A DNA stretch of 64,000 bases from Pseudoxanthomonas helianthi (lineage in GTDB: Bacteria; Pseudomonadota; Gammaproteobacteria; Xanthomonadales; Xanthomonadaceae), in NCBI RefSeq assembly GCF_017939625.1, contig NZ_JAGKTC010000002.1, positions 409,137 to 473,136 on the forward strand. Reading direction: 5' to 3'. The notes under the pieces are model-generated. The model did not search any database. It was not told the DNA's origin and worked only from the letters and a program-made list of their open reading frames with translations. Each line of letters opens with the position of its first letter. Position 1 is the first letter of the stretch. A program made the translations under genes and the position numbers. Shown here in pieces: positions 17,435 to 26,064 of this stretch.

Positions 17435-17740
17435 ATGAACGACGGTTTCGTGGCCTTGTACATCTTCATGCTGGCGGCCATCGCCGGCCACGTGATCATC
17501 TCGCGGGTGCCGGTGATCCTGCACACGCCGCTGATGTCGGGTTCCAACTTCATCCACGGCATCGTGCTGATCGGCGCGATGGTGGTGCTGGGCCACGCCG
17601 ACACCACGCTGGAAAAGGCCATCGGCTTCCTCGCCGTGCTGCTGGGCGCGGGCAACGCCGCCGGCGGCTACGTGGTCACCGAGCGCATGCTGGAAATGTT
17701 CAAGTCCAGCAAGAAGCCCTCGGGCAAGGAGGGCAAGTAA
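17435..17740 (+). CDS. pntAB: NAD(P) transhydrogenase subunit alpha part 2 (membrane)
   Basis: A 101-residue membrane subunit of the proton-translocating transhydrogenase with three predicted transmembrane helices, including ALYIFMLAAIAGHVIISRVP, HGIVLIGAMVVLG and AIGFLAVLLGAGNAAGGYVV. It contributes domain II of the enzyme. GGAGG lies at good spacing before the ATG. Its stop codon overlaps the start of pntB (TAATG). It is cut off from pntAA by about 2.35 kb of other genes, which is unusual for this three-gene set. Confidence 0.95.
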   Translation: MNDGFVALYIFMLAAIAGHVIISRVPVILHTPLMSGSNFIHGIVLIGAMVVLGHADTTLEKAIGFLAVLLGAGNAAGGYVVTERMLEMFKSSKKPSGKEGK

Positions 17741-19191
17741 TGGGCCTTTCCGAATTCCTGCCGATCCTGGTCAAGACCAGCTACCTGGTCGCCGCCACGC
17801 TGTTCCTGCTGGGCCTGCAGCGCATGGCCAGCCCGACCACCGCGCGCAGCGGCATCCGCTGGGCCGGCCTGGGTATGGTCATCGCCACCGTGGCGACGCT
17901 GTTCCTGCCGGGGCTACACAACATCACCCTGATCCTGCTGGCGGCGGTGATCGGCATCTTCGTCGCCTGGGCCTGGGGCAAGCAGGTCGCGATCACCGAC
18001 ATGCCGCAGATGGTCGCGCTGTTCAACGGCATGGGCGGCGGCTCGGCCGCGGCGATCGGCGCGGTGGAATTGCTGCGGTTCGCCGCGCTGGCCAACCGCG
18101 ACACCTCGAACTGGAGCCCCAGCGCCATCGCCGAACTGGCCGCGCGCCAGCCGGGCAAGGTCACGCTGGCGCTGGCGGTGGTCGGTTCGTTGATCGGCGC
18201 GGTGTCGCTGTCCGGCTCGATCATCGCCTGGGCCAAGCTCGACGGGCGCATGGACAAGCGCTACACCTTCCCCGGCCAGCAGTGGTTCAACGCGCTGGTC
18301 GCGCTGGGCACGGTGGTGCTCGGCGCGCTGGCGGCCTGGAAACTCGGTGTGCCGGTGATCGTCGCATTCTTCCTCGCCGCGCTGGCGCTGGGCGTGCTGA
18401 TGACCCTGCCGATCGGTGGCGCCGACATGCCGGTGGTGATCTCGCTGTACAACGCGTTCACCGGCCTGGCGGTGGCATTCGAAGGCTATGTGTTGGGCAA
18501 CGAATCGCTGATCATCGCCGGCATGATGGTCGGTGCGGCGGGCATCCTGCTGACCCGGCTGATGGCCAAGGCGATGAACCGGCCGATCAGCAACGTGTTG
18601 TTCTCCAACTTCGGCGGCAGCAGCGGCGAGGCGCAGGAAATCAGCGGTTCGCAGAAGCCGATCGAGGCCGCCGACGTCGCCGCGATGATGGCCTTCGCCG
18701 AACGCGTGGTCATCGTGCCCGGCTACGGCATGGCGGTGGCGCAGGCGCAGCACAAGATCTGGGAACTGACCCAGCGGCTGCTGGATCGCGGGGTCAAGGT
18801 CAAGTTCGCCATCCACCCGGTCGCCGGGCGCATGCCGGGACACATGAACGTGCTGCTGGCCGAGGCGGGCGTGCCCTACGACCTGATCGCCGACATGGAC
18901 GACATCAACCCCGAATTCGCCAACACCGACGTATCGCTGGTAATCGGCGCCAACGACGTGGTCAACCCGGTGGCGAAGACCGACCCGGCGTCGCCGATCT
19001 ATGGCATGCCGATCCTCGACGTGGTCAATTCGAAGAACACCATCGTGATCAAGCGCGGCAAGGGCACCGGCTTCGCCGGCATCGAGAACGCGCTGTTCTA
19101 CGCCGACAACACGCGCATGCTGTATGGCGATGGCGCGGAAATGGCCAGTGCGCTGGTCAGCGAACTGAAGGCCCTGGACGGCGGGCATTGA
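17740..19191 (+). CDS. pntB: NAD(P) transhydrogenase subunit beta
   Basis: A 483-residue subunit carrying the rest of the membrane domain (about nine hydrophobic segments over residues 1-265) and the soluble NADP(H)-binding domain III. Domain III is marked by VIVPGYGMAVAQAQHKIWEL, KFAIHPVAGRMPGHMNVLLA, DVSLVIGANDVVNP and KRGKGTGFAGIENALFY. The start overlaps the pntAB stop by one base, indicating coupled translation. It supplies NADPH at the expense of the proton gradient. Confidence 0.96.
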   Translation: MGLSEFLPILVKTSYLVAATLFLLGLQRMASPTTARSGIRWAGLGMVIATVATLFLPGLHNITLILLAAVIGIFVAWAWGKQVAITDMPQMVALFNGMGGGSAAAIGAVELLRFAALANRDTSNWSPSAIAELAARQPGKVTLALAVVGSLIGAVSLSGSIIAWAKLDGRMDKRYTFPGQQWFNALVALGTVVLGALAAWKLGVPVIVAFFLAALALGVLMTLPIGGADMPVVISLYNAFTGLAVAFEGYVLGNESLIIAGMMVGAAGILLTRLMAKAMNRPISNVLFSNFGGSSGEAQEISGSQKPIEAADVAAMMAFAERVVIVPGYGMAVAQAQHKIWELTQRLLDRGVKVKFAIHPVAGRMPGHMNVLLAEAGVPYDLIADMDDINPEFANTDVSLVIGANDVVNPVAKTDPASPIYGMPILDVVNSKNTIVIKRGKGTGFAGIENALFYADNTRMLYGDGAEMASALVSELKALDGGH

Positions 19192-19273
19192 GTCGGCGTT
19201 TGCAGGTCGGGGCAACGTCCCCGACCTTTGCCGAGACGGTCGGGGCGTTACCCCGACCTGCCCGTGACGACGA

Positions 19274-19783
19274 TCAGCGATCCAGCGCCTTTTTCACGAA
19301 CCACGCGATCAGCACGCCGATCAGCATGTGCATCGCGATGCTGGACGCCACCCATGCGACGTTGTTGAACTTCGGCATGCCCGCTGCCGACAGCGGCAGC
19401 ACGATGAAGTTCATGACCAGGTACAGCAGCAGGCCATAGGCTGCGCCGAGCGCGATGACGTGCCGGCGGAAGACCGCGTGTACGCGCGCCGCCAGCCAGT
19501 AGGCCAGCAACATGCCGAAGATGATCATGTAGTGAGACAACGCACCGACCAGCGCGCTGCTCATGCCCATGCCTTCGCTGGCCTTGCCGTACCAGCCGCG
19601 GGCGATGGAATGCAGGATGTCGACGAAGCCCACGCCCTTCGACGCCCAGAACAACCAGGCGAACAGCAGGTCGGCGCTGCCGATGAGCGCAGTGCCGATC
19701 AGGAACGGGCGCCAGGGAAGGCCGGTTCCGATTCCTTCCGCGGCAACGCGCCCAGGCGCGGCAGGCGAGAGACTCTTGAGCAT
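19274..19783 (-). CDS. Four-helix membrane protein, 169 aa (copy A)
   Basis: A 169-residue protein with four likely transmembrane helices (about residues 26-46, 75-97, 108-130 and 145-165). Recognisable blocks are LIGTALIGSADLLFAWLFWA, DILHSIARGWYG and GAAYGLLLYLVMNF. A protein of identical length and similar block order is encoded at 26065-26574. It follows the AraC-type regulator gene by 26 bp on the same strand, so it is probably that regulator's co-transcribed partner. I cannot name a function; it is an inner-membrane protein by topology. Confidence 0.8.
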   Translation of the reverse strand: MLKSLSPAAPGRVAAEGIGTGLPWRPFLIGTALIGSADLLFAWLFWASKGVGFVDILHSIARGWYGKASEGMGMSSALVGALSHYMIIFGMLLAYWLAARVHAVFRRHVIALGAAYGLLLYLVMNFIVLPLSAAGMPKFNNVAWVASSIAMHMLIGVLIAWFVKKALDR

Positions 19784-19809
19784 GGTTCGATTCCCCGAGG
19801 TGGTGATTG

Positions 19810-20682
19810 TCAGGCGGCGCGGATCCGCAATCCCTCGATGCCGCGTCGCACTTCGGATGCGGTCGTTCCGAACGCGCTCTTGAAGACGCGGCAGAACGCG
19901 CTCTGGCTTTCGAAGCCCAGCATCTCGGTGATCTCGCAGACCGGCATGTCCGTGTCGTTGACCATGCGCCATGCGCGCTCCATGCGCAAGCGCGCGGCAT
20001 ACTCGAACGGCGTTTCGTCGAACACCATGCGATGCACGCGGATCAGGTGGAAGGTCGAATAGTTCGCCATCCGGGCAAGACCGGCCAGGTTGGGGCGCTG
20101 GTCCTCGCTGTGGCGGATCGCATGCCTGACCCGCAACAAGCGCATCAGCATCTGCTGCCGCCTGGCGAGCCCGCGGCCGCCGCACCGGGCCAGCCTGCCA
20201 TGCAGTTCCTTCTGCGAATCGTGCAGGCTGTCCGAAAGCGCGATGGCCAGGGTACGGTCGTGTTCCGGCGTACGCGGCGCGCCTTCCTTCGCCATGCAGC
20301 AAAGAACATGGGCGACATCGCGGCAGATGCGGCCTTGCCAAAGCAACAGCTCGGGGCAGGGAATCGGGTCGCGTTGCGGAGATAGCCAGTTCCATGCGCG
20401 CCTCGGGCCGGTAACGACGATCCAGCCGTGGTGCGCGCCACTGCGGCATTGCAAGGGTGCGTCGCGCCACACCTGGACTTGTCCGGAAGTCAGTTCCCAC
20501 TCGCGGCCATTGGCCTCAAGGCGCAAGCGGCCGCGTACGGCCCAGCACACGCTGATCCATCCGGCGGGGATTTCGACTCGCGCGCCGCGGCCTCGCGCCA
20601 GGACCGAATGCAGCTCGATGCCCGGATCGTTCCCCAGGACCAGCTGATCCGACATGCGAAGCCTGTGCCGATGCAGTTCCAT
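19810..20682 (-). CDS. AraC-family transcriptional regulator
   Basis: A 290-residue regulator. The C-terminal 100 residues contain the two helix-turn-helix motifs: LAGLARMANYSTFHLIRVHR followed by PFEYAARLRMERAWRM, and VCEITEMLGFESQSAFCRVF followed by the end FGTTASEVRR. The N-terminal part (about residues 10-150) is a cupin-like sensing region with GIELHSVLARGRGARVEIPA. I chose the ATG at MELHRHRLRMSDQL; MSDQL nine codons on is possible, and the long upstream frame lacks family features. The effector is unknown. The neighbouring gene A is its likely target. Confidence 0.85.
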   Translation of the reverse strand: MELHRHRLRMSDQLVLGNDPGIELHSVLARGRGARVEIPAGWISVCWAVRGRLRLEANGREWELTSGQVQVWRDAPLQCRSGAHHGWIVVTGPRRAWNWLSPQRDPIPCPELLLWQGRICRDVAHVLCCMAKEGAPRTPEHDRTLAIALSDSLHDSQKELHGRLARCGGRGLARRQQMLMRLLRVRHAIRHSEDQRPNLAGLARMANYSTFHLIRVHRMVFDETPFEYAARLRMERAWRMVNDTDMPVCEITEMLGFESQSAFCRVFKSAFGTTASEVRRGIEGLRIRAA

Positions 20683-20823
20683 CGAGGTGGGTCCCGGACG
20701 AGGTGCGCGACGGAGGTCGCGCTCATGGCGGAAACATAGACCTGTACCCGCGGCCCATTGAGAGCCAATGCATCCGTTCGCATGGGAGCCAATCGCCGGA
20801 TTGGCGAGGGCATTCCGGCAAAA

Positions 20824-20853
20824 GGAAGGCCGCAGCATCCGCCGCGGCCTTCC
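20824..20853 (-). terminator. Terminator-like hairpin, leftward
   Basis: The perfect 10-bp stem GGAAGGCCGC / GCGGCCTTCC has a 10-base loop. On the minus strand it is followed by TTTT, so it suits termination of leftward transcription from the 20854-21059 area or beyond, where no leftward gene is evident. Confidence 0.6.
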
Positions 20854-20982
20854 AAATTCCGACAGAGAGAGCAATGCCGGTGCAGGCACTGTGCATCCTG
20901 GAGGAATCGGCTGCTGTGCGTGCGTTGCGCCGCTGTTGCGCTGGAATTGCTCGAAACCGTGTGCACGGATACGGGCGCCAGG

Positions 20983-21002
20983 TACGCAATTCCCGCATAA
21001 CG
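20983..21002 (+). promoter_or_regulatory. Shared 20-bp element, copy 1
   Basis: TACGCAATTCCCGCATAACG lies 57 bp before the ATG of the DUF1223 gene. It matches 19 of 20 bases of the copy at 22163-22182 upstream of the TonB-dependent receptor. It could be a promoter core (GCATAA resembles a -10) or an operator. Identity is seen; role is inferred. Confidence 0.55.
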
Positions 21003-21059
21003 CGCGGGCCCGTCCACGGCTAGAGTACGTTCACTGACGTCGGAATCGCGGAGCGAACA

Positions 21060-21854
21060 ATGCGCCTGACGCCCTTCTGTTCGATGCTGCTGCTGGTTTC
21101 GCTGGCGCCTTCGCATGCTGCCGCAATGGAGGCGACGTGCCAGGCGGCCAGCGGTATGACGTTCGTCCCGCTGATCGAGCTGTACACCGCGGAAGGCTGC
21201 AACCAATGCCCGCCTGCGGATCAGTGGATGGAGCGCTGGAAAGGCCGGGCCGACGCCACTGCGCTCGCTTTCCATGTCGACTATTGGAATGACCTGGGTT
21301 GGCCCGACCGGTTTTCCTCGGCAGCGAATACCGCGCGCCAGCAGACCCGCGTTGCCAGTGCCGGCAAACGTGTGGTGTACACGCCGCAGGTGATGCTGGG
21401 CGCGAAGACCATGCTGGACTGGCGCAAATCATCGTCCGTAGACGCGCTGGTCGAACGATTGGGGCAAGACCCCGCGTCCGTCAGTCTGAAACTTGCGGCA
21501 TCGCGTTCGGGCAAGGGCGTCGATGTGGGCGTGCAGGCCGCGCCGGTACTGACCGGAACGAAGGCAATGGCAGCCGACGGTCGGCTTTGGCTGGCGCTTT
21601 ACCAGGATGGGCTGGTCACCGATCGCGTCGCCGCGGGCGAAAACAAGGGAAAACGGTTGCGCCACGAGCGTGTGGTGCGCGCATTGCATGGCCCATGGCG
21701 GCTAGGGGAAAAGGGGATTTCTGGCCACGTCTCCGTGGAGTTTCCAGCCGACGCCGTGGACGCCGACATGGGGCTGGTGCTGTTCGCGGAAACCGCCGAT
21801 CTGGGAAAGGGGCTGCAGTCGCTGCAGCTGCCGTTGTCCTCGTGCACGCCGTAG
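21060..21854 (+). CDS. DUF1223 exported thioredoxin-fold protein
   Basis: A 264-residue protein with a signal peptide (residues about 1-22, ending SHAAA). The DUF1223 hallmark is ELYTAEGCNQCPPAD with C47 and C50 forming a CxxC pair in a thioredoxin-like fold. HVDYWNDLGWPDRF and TPQVMLGAKTMLDW follow, as usual in the family. Biochemical function is not established; a periplasmic redox role is plausible. Its upstream region shares a 20-bp element with the TonB-dependent receptor gene downstream, so the two may be co-regulated. Confidence 0.87.
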   Translation: MRLTPFCSMLLLVSLAPSHAAAMEATCQAASGMTFVPLIELYTAEGCNQCPPADQWMERWKGRADATALAFHVDYWNDLGWPDRFSSAANTARQQTRVASAGKRVVYTPQVMLGAKTMLDWRKSSSVDALVERLGQDPASVSLKLAASRSGKGVDVGVQAAPVLTGTKAMAADGRLWLALYQDGLVTDRVAAGENKGKRLRHERVVRALHGPWRLGEKGISGHVSVEFPADAVDADMGLVLFAETADLGKGLQSLQLPLSSCTP

Positions 21855-22294
21855 ATCCGTCCGAGCCTCCACGAACGTCGCGGGCGAAGCTCACGCTTAA
21901 GTTCTAAGGCGAGTCAACCTCGCCTCCGTCATCAGGGCGTTATGTGGCGGATGAGCCGACGTCGACGGAGTCCTTTCGAGAGTCTTTCCGCAACCATCGG
22001 GAATCCGCCAGTCGAGCGGTGAGAAGCCATGCGCGTCGTCCGTCTTCTGTACGGATCGATGCGCATGCCTTGCGCCAACCATGTGCAAGTCTTGCGAAAA
22101 GAGATGGGCTATCGAGAAGCGGGCGAGATCCGCCGGAAGTGGAAAGTTTCCTGCGGGAGAAATACGCAATCCCCGCATAACGAACTCATAAAGATAACGT
22201 TAACGTCGATTGGGCGACGTCATCGTCGCACTTGCTTCGCTGGCCGGCGCGACAGTCGATCGCGTTTCTCAAGACCCAATCGCAGAGAGTGCAA
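21855..22294 (+). other. Upstream region of the TonB-dependent receptor gene
   Basis: This 440-bp stretch has no supported gene. It contains a small hairpin AGGCGAG-TCAAC-CTCGCCT at 21907-21925, just after the DUF1223 gene. It also holds the second copy of the 20-bp element (22163-22182) and the perfect 10-bp palindrome ACGTTAACGT at 22197-22206, which could be a repressor site. Confidence 0.5.
22163..22182 (+). promoter_or_regulatory. Shared 20-bp element, copy 2
   Basis: TACGCAATCCCCGCATAACG lies 112 bp before the receptor ATG and differs from copy 1 at one base. Fourteen bases downstream is the palindrome ACGTTAACGT (22197-22206). The two sites together suggest a regulated promoter with a leader of about 100 nt. 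Confidence 0.55.
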
Positions 22295-25200
22295 ATGATC
22301 ATTTCCCGGAATTCCAGGAATTTCTACAAGAATCTGAAACGAACCGCGCTGAGCATGGCGTTGGGCATGTGTTTCGCGGGCGGCGTGCAGGCGCAAAGCA
22401 CCAGCGGCTCCATTTTCGGCAAGGCCCAGGCTGGCCAGGCCATCACCATCACGAACGTCGATTCGGGCGCGAGCCGCACGGTGACCGCGGATGCGAACGG
22501 CAACTATCGCGCGGTGTCGGTGTTGCCGGGCAACTACAAGGTCAGCATCGGCTCCGACAGCCGCAACGTGCTGGTGCACGTTGCGACCGGCTCGCAGGTC
22601 GACTTCACGACGGGCGCCGCCACTACGCTGGACACGGTAACCGTCACCGGCTCAACAGGACCCGGCATCGACGTCTCGCAGACCGATACGCGCACCGTAT
22701 TCACCGCCAAGGAACTGGCGCAGTACGCGGTAGGCCAGAACCTCAACGACGTGTCGCTGCTGGCCCCGGGCGTGATCTCCTCCACCTCGTACGACATGTC
22801 CGCCGCGCCCGGCATGGCCATGGCAGGCAGGCCTGCCGTTTCGCGTAGCGGCATTGGCAGTTTCGGCGGCGCTGCTGCTTCGGAAAATGCCTACTACATC
22901 AACGGCTATCCAGTCACCAATCCGTTGGCCGCCATCGGCTTCACCGCATTGGGCTTCGATTCCATCGATCAGCAGCAAGTGCTGCTGGGCGGTTACGGCG
23001 CCGAGTACGGCCGTTCGACCGGCGGCGTGGTCAGTGTCATCACCAAACGCGGCACCAACGAATGGAAGGGCGGGGTGTACGCGGTCTGGACCCCGAAGTC
23101 GCTGAAAGGCAACGCGGAGGACATCTACTACCCGGATACCGGCCACTGGTCCGCCGACAGCCACTACACCGACACCGCCGCGGCCCAGAACCCATTGAAC
23201 TGGACGGACGGCACGCTGTACCAGCACCGCAGGCAGAACACGGCGGAAAGCTTCAAGTACGGCGTGTGGGCAAGCGGCCCGGTCGTCGAGGACAGGCTGT
23301 TCGTTTATGCCAACGCCGAGCGCGAAAAAACCGATGGCACCGCCGTACGCTTCTCGCGTCTGGCCAACGTGGCGGCTCAAGGTTGGAACGATTTCAGCTA
23401 CACCTATCCGCGCTGGACGGCGAAGGTGGACTGGAACATCACCGATAAGCACATCCTTGAATTGACCGGCGTCCAGGACAATACCCAATACGATTTCGCC
23501 TATTCCGGCTTCGACTACAACACTCTCCAGCACGACAACATCGTGGCCGTCAGCGGCACCACGGAGGATAATGCCCGCCTGTACATCGGCAAGTACACCG
23601 GCTACTGGACCGACAACCTGACGGTCTCGGCCCTGTATGGCCAGCAGAAGATCGACCACCTGCCCGCGAAGGTGCCGGGCTACGACCCCAGCAAGACTTT
23701 CATCAATATCAATTCGGCCAACGTGCCGGCTGCCTATTCTTCGATCACCAGTCCCCAGCCTTACCTGAGCGTCGGCGTACCGACATTCGACAAGACCAAG
23801 GGTTATCGTTTCGACGTGATCTACGCCCTGGGCAACCACGAGTTGCGTGCCGGCGTGGACCATTTCGAGGCCGAGTCGTTCCGCTTCAACAGCTTTTCAG
23901 GACCCGGCTACCGCTGGACCTATGCGTTCGGCAGCCCAAATGCAGCGATTGATGCGAGCCATGGCGTAGGTTCGCCGGCCAGCGGCGGCGGCCTCGGCAC
24001 GCAGGGTTACTACGTGACGAAGGACTACAACACGACCGGGGGCAACGTGCGCACCGTGCAGCATGCCTGGTACCTGGAGGACCGCTGGCAGGTCACCGAC
24101 AACTTCCTGCTGTCGCTGGGCTTGCGCAACGATGGCTTCGACAATTACAACGGCGACGGCAAGATCTACGTCAGCCAGAAGGACAACTGGGCGCCTCGTA
24201 TCGGCTTCTCCTGGGACGTGAAGGGCGATTCCAGCCTGAAGGTCTACGGCAATGCCGGCCGCTATCACCTGGCCATGCCGAACAACGTGGCCATCCGCGC
24301 GGCCAATGGCAGTCTGATTGCCAGCCAGTTCTACACCTACACCAGCATCAATGCCGATGGCACCCCCAACGGCCTCACGCCGATCCCGTTGACCACGCAG
24401 GAGTTCGTCTGCGGCAATGGTGCCGTTTCGACGAACAAGGAATGCGGCGTGGCCCCCGATCCGCGCACGGTTTCGGCTGACGGTCTGAAGGCGCACTACC
24501 AGGACGAATACATCCTGGGCATGGAACAGGTGCTCAGCGATACCACGAGTTGGGGCGCCAAGCTGACCTATCGCGACCTGAAAAGTGCGATCGATGACAA
24601 CTGCTCGCCGGTGCTTGGCGGAGCCTGCTTCATCCTCAACCCGGGCGAAGCGAACACTTTCTGGATCCAGCAAGAGGATGGCAGCTTCGAGAAGGTGACC
24701 TATAGCGCCGAGGAACTGGCCCTGCCGAAGTTGAAGCGCCGGTACGCCGCCCTGGATCTTTTCACCGAATACAACGATGGCATGCTGCGCGCCAAGCTGG
24801 AGTACACGCTGGCGCACAACTGGGGCAACGCCGAAGGCCAGCTGAACTCTTCGACCGATACCGGTGCCGGCGGCCAGGCCGACGTGTCCGTATCCCAGGA
24901 CTGGGACTTGCCGGAGCTGATGGCGGGTGCCGGCGGTCCCCTGCCGAACAATCGGACCCACCAGGTCAAGGCGTTCGGCTCCCTCAAGCTGAGCAACCAA
25001 TGGCGCGTGGGTGGTTCGGTGATCGTCCAGAGCGGCCGTCCACGCAGTTGCACCAGCTTCTGGCCATACGCCAAGTCGGGCATTTACAACAGCGCTTCCT
25101 ACTACTACTGCGGCGTGCCCGGTGGCCAGACCGCGGTCAACGATCCGAATGCCGTACCGAATGCGGACTACCACTTCTCGCCGCGAGGCGCAGCCGGCGA

Positions 25201-25426
25201 AACTCCGTGGACCGCTACCTTCAACCTCAACGTGACCTACACGCCCAACTGGCTCGAAGGCCTCAGCGTCGGGGTGGATGTCCTGAACCTGTTCGACACC
25301 CAAACCCCGACCGCGTTCTTCGACCGCTCCGCGGCTAACCGTACGCAGATTTCCCAGCGATATGGCCAGGTGCTGTACTACACCGATCCGCGTAGCGTCC
25401 GTCTCACCGTCCGCTACGATTTCTGA
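22295..25426 (+). CDS. TonB-dependent outer-membrane receptor, Oar-like
   Basis: A 1043-residue receptor. A signal peptide (residues about 1-34, ending VQAQ) is followed by a carboxypeptidase-regulatory-like domain (GQAITITNVDSGASRTVTAD to about residue 100), a TonB-box-like TLDTVTVTG, and the plug domain (TDTRTVFTAKELAQYAVGQN to about 260). A long beta-barrel ends with VRLTVRYDF, where the final aromatic residue suits outer-membrane assembly. The Oar-like branch transports unknown substrates. The start is ATG at MIISRNSRNFYK; a longer frame lacks a signal-like start. It is monocistronic with a terminator behind it. Confidence 0.92.
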   Translation: MIISRNSRNFYKNLKRTALSMALGMCFAGGVQAQSTSGSIFGKAQAGQAITITNVDSGASRTVTADANGNYRAVSVLPGNYKVSIGSDSRNVLVHVATGSQVDFTTGAATTLDTVTVTGSTGPGIDVSQTDTRTVFTAKELAQYAVGQNLNDVSLLAPGVISSTSYDMSAAPGMAMAGRPAVSRSGIGSFGGAAASENAYYINGYPVTNPLAAIGFTALGFDSIDQQQVLLGGYGAEYGRSTGGVVSVITKRGTNEWKGGVYAVWTPKSLKGNAEDIYYPDTGHWSADSHYTDTAAAQNPLNWTDGTLYQHRRQNTAESFKYGVWASGPVVEDRLFVYANAEREKTDGTAVRFSRLANVAAQGWNDFSYTYPRWTAKVDWNITDKHILELTGVQDNTQYDFAYSGFDYNTLQHDNIVAVSGTTEDNARLYIGKYTGYWTDNLTVSALYGQQKIDHLPAKVPGYDPSKTFININSANVPAAYSSITSPQPYLSVGVPTFDKTKGYRFDVIYALGNHELRAGVDHFEAESFRFNSFSGPGYRWTYAFGSPNAAIDASHGVGSPASGGGLGTQGYYVTKDYNTTGGNVRTVQHAWYLEDRWQVTDNFLLSLGLRNDGFDNYNGDGKIYVSQKDNWAPRIGFSWDVKGDSSLKVYGNAGRYHLAMPNNVAIRAANGSLIASQFYTYTSINADGTPNGLTPIPLTTQEFVCGNGAVSTNKECGVAPDPRTVSADGLKAHYQDEYILGMEQVLSDTTSWGAKLTYRDLKSAIDDNCSPVLGGACFILNPGEANTFWIQQEDGSFEKVTYSAEELALPKLKRRYAALDLFTEYNDGMLRAKLEYTLAHNWGNAEGQLNSSTDTGAGGQADVSVSQDWDLPELMAGAGGPLPNNRTHQVKAFGSLKLSNQWRVGGSVIVQSGRPRSCTSFWPYAKSGIYNSASYYYCGVPGGQTAVNDPNAVPNADYHFSPRGAAGETPWTATFNLNVTYTPNWLEGLSVGVDVLNLFDTQTPTAFFDRSAANRTQISQRYGQVLYYTDPRSVRLTVRYDF

Positions 25427-25452
25427 CGGAGGGGCTGTCCTGCCGAGTCGTG

Positions 25453-25480
25453 GGCCGACCCCGAAAGGGGTCGGCCTTCT
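25453..25480 (+). terminator. Terminator after the TonB-dependent receptor gene
   Basis: The perfect 10-bp stem GGCCGACCCC-GAAA-GGGGTCGGCC is followed by TTCTGCTT. The GAAA tetraloop and T-rich tail are typical of rho-independent termination, 27 bp past the receptor stop codon. Confidence 0.85.
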
Positions 25481-25567
25481 GCTTCGGGAGGCTTGAAGCC
25501 ACGACCGAATGTGCGGGCTGGACAGCAGCCGACCCGTGCCGGGAAACAAACCCGATTTTCGTGCACA

Positions 25568-25819
25568 TCAGCGGTGCGGGCATCCGGGCCAACAGCATGG
25601 CCTGCGCATCCCTCCGCGCATCTTGTCGAGGCCGACTTCGATACGCCGTTTTCGGGTTTCTTCCTTCTTGGCCGATGTAACCCAGCATATCCACTCATTT
25701 CGCGCGATCGGGGTTATTCCGGTCCAGAGATTCCTGGCTACATCATCGGATTCGATGGCCTTCCGAAGGTCGGATGGGAGCTCATGGACCGTGCCGCCCG
25801 CGATCGCTTTGGTAGCCAT
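25568..25819 (-). CDS. YdeI/OmpD-associated family small protein
   Basis: An 83-residue protein matching the short form of the YdeI/OmpD-associated family. The N-terminal part is VHELPSDLRKAIESDDVARNLW, the central signature is TPIARNEWICWVTSAKKEETRKRRI and the end is RRPCCWPGCPHR. The name refers to links of E. coli YdeI with OmpD and antimicrobial peptide tolerance; a role here is not shown. No clear ribosome-binding sequence precedes the ATG. It is transcribed toward the receptor terminator. Confidence 0.8.
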   Translation of the reverse strand: MATKAIAGGTVHELPSDLRKAIESDDVARNLWTGITPIARNEWICWVTSAKKEETRKRRIEVGLDKMRGGMRRPCCWPGCPHR

Positions 25820-26064
25820 GCGTCAATCGTGCCACGCCTTGCGGTCGCCCGACATCATGCCGGCCTTGCGTTCGCCTGATATTGATTTCCAGCAGTCAGG
25901 ACCGTAGATCCGAAGCATCGCGACGCAATGCCACCGAGGTCGATTTATGTGCTCGCGCCAGAGCCGACCAGCCAGTTCTGGCGGCTCTCGCAATCACGCC
26001 GAGGGACATGCACGAGTGGCCGCAGTCGCTTGCGGCAAGGTGAAGCGGTGATTCGCCGCGCGCG

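Larger units (their letters stand above)
20683..21059. other. Upstream region between the AraC-type gene and the DUF1223 gene
   Basis: This 377-bp stretch has no convincing gene. It holds GAGCCAAT repeated near 20760-20800, a 10-bp-stem hairpin at 20824-20853 and the 20-bp element at 20983-21002 that recurs before the TonB-dependent receptor gene. The small reading frames in it resemble nothing known. Confidence 0.5.

Noticed and set aside
20723..21037. Several small overlapping frames between the AraC-type and DUF1223 genes
   Set aside because: No family resemblance, mixed strands and strong overlap with a hairpin and the 20-bp element; the region reads better as regulatory.
21901..21950. 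Integron-type attC site after the DUF1223 gene (hairpin plus GTTATGT)
   Set aside because: The GTTATGT does not fit the GTTRRRY core and no cassette structure or integrase is present.
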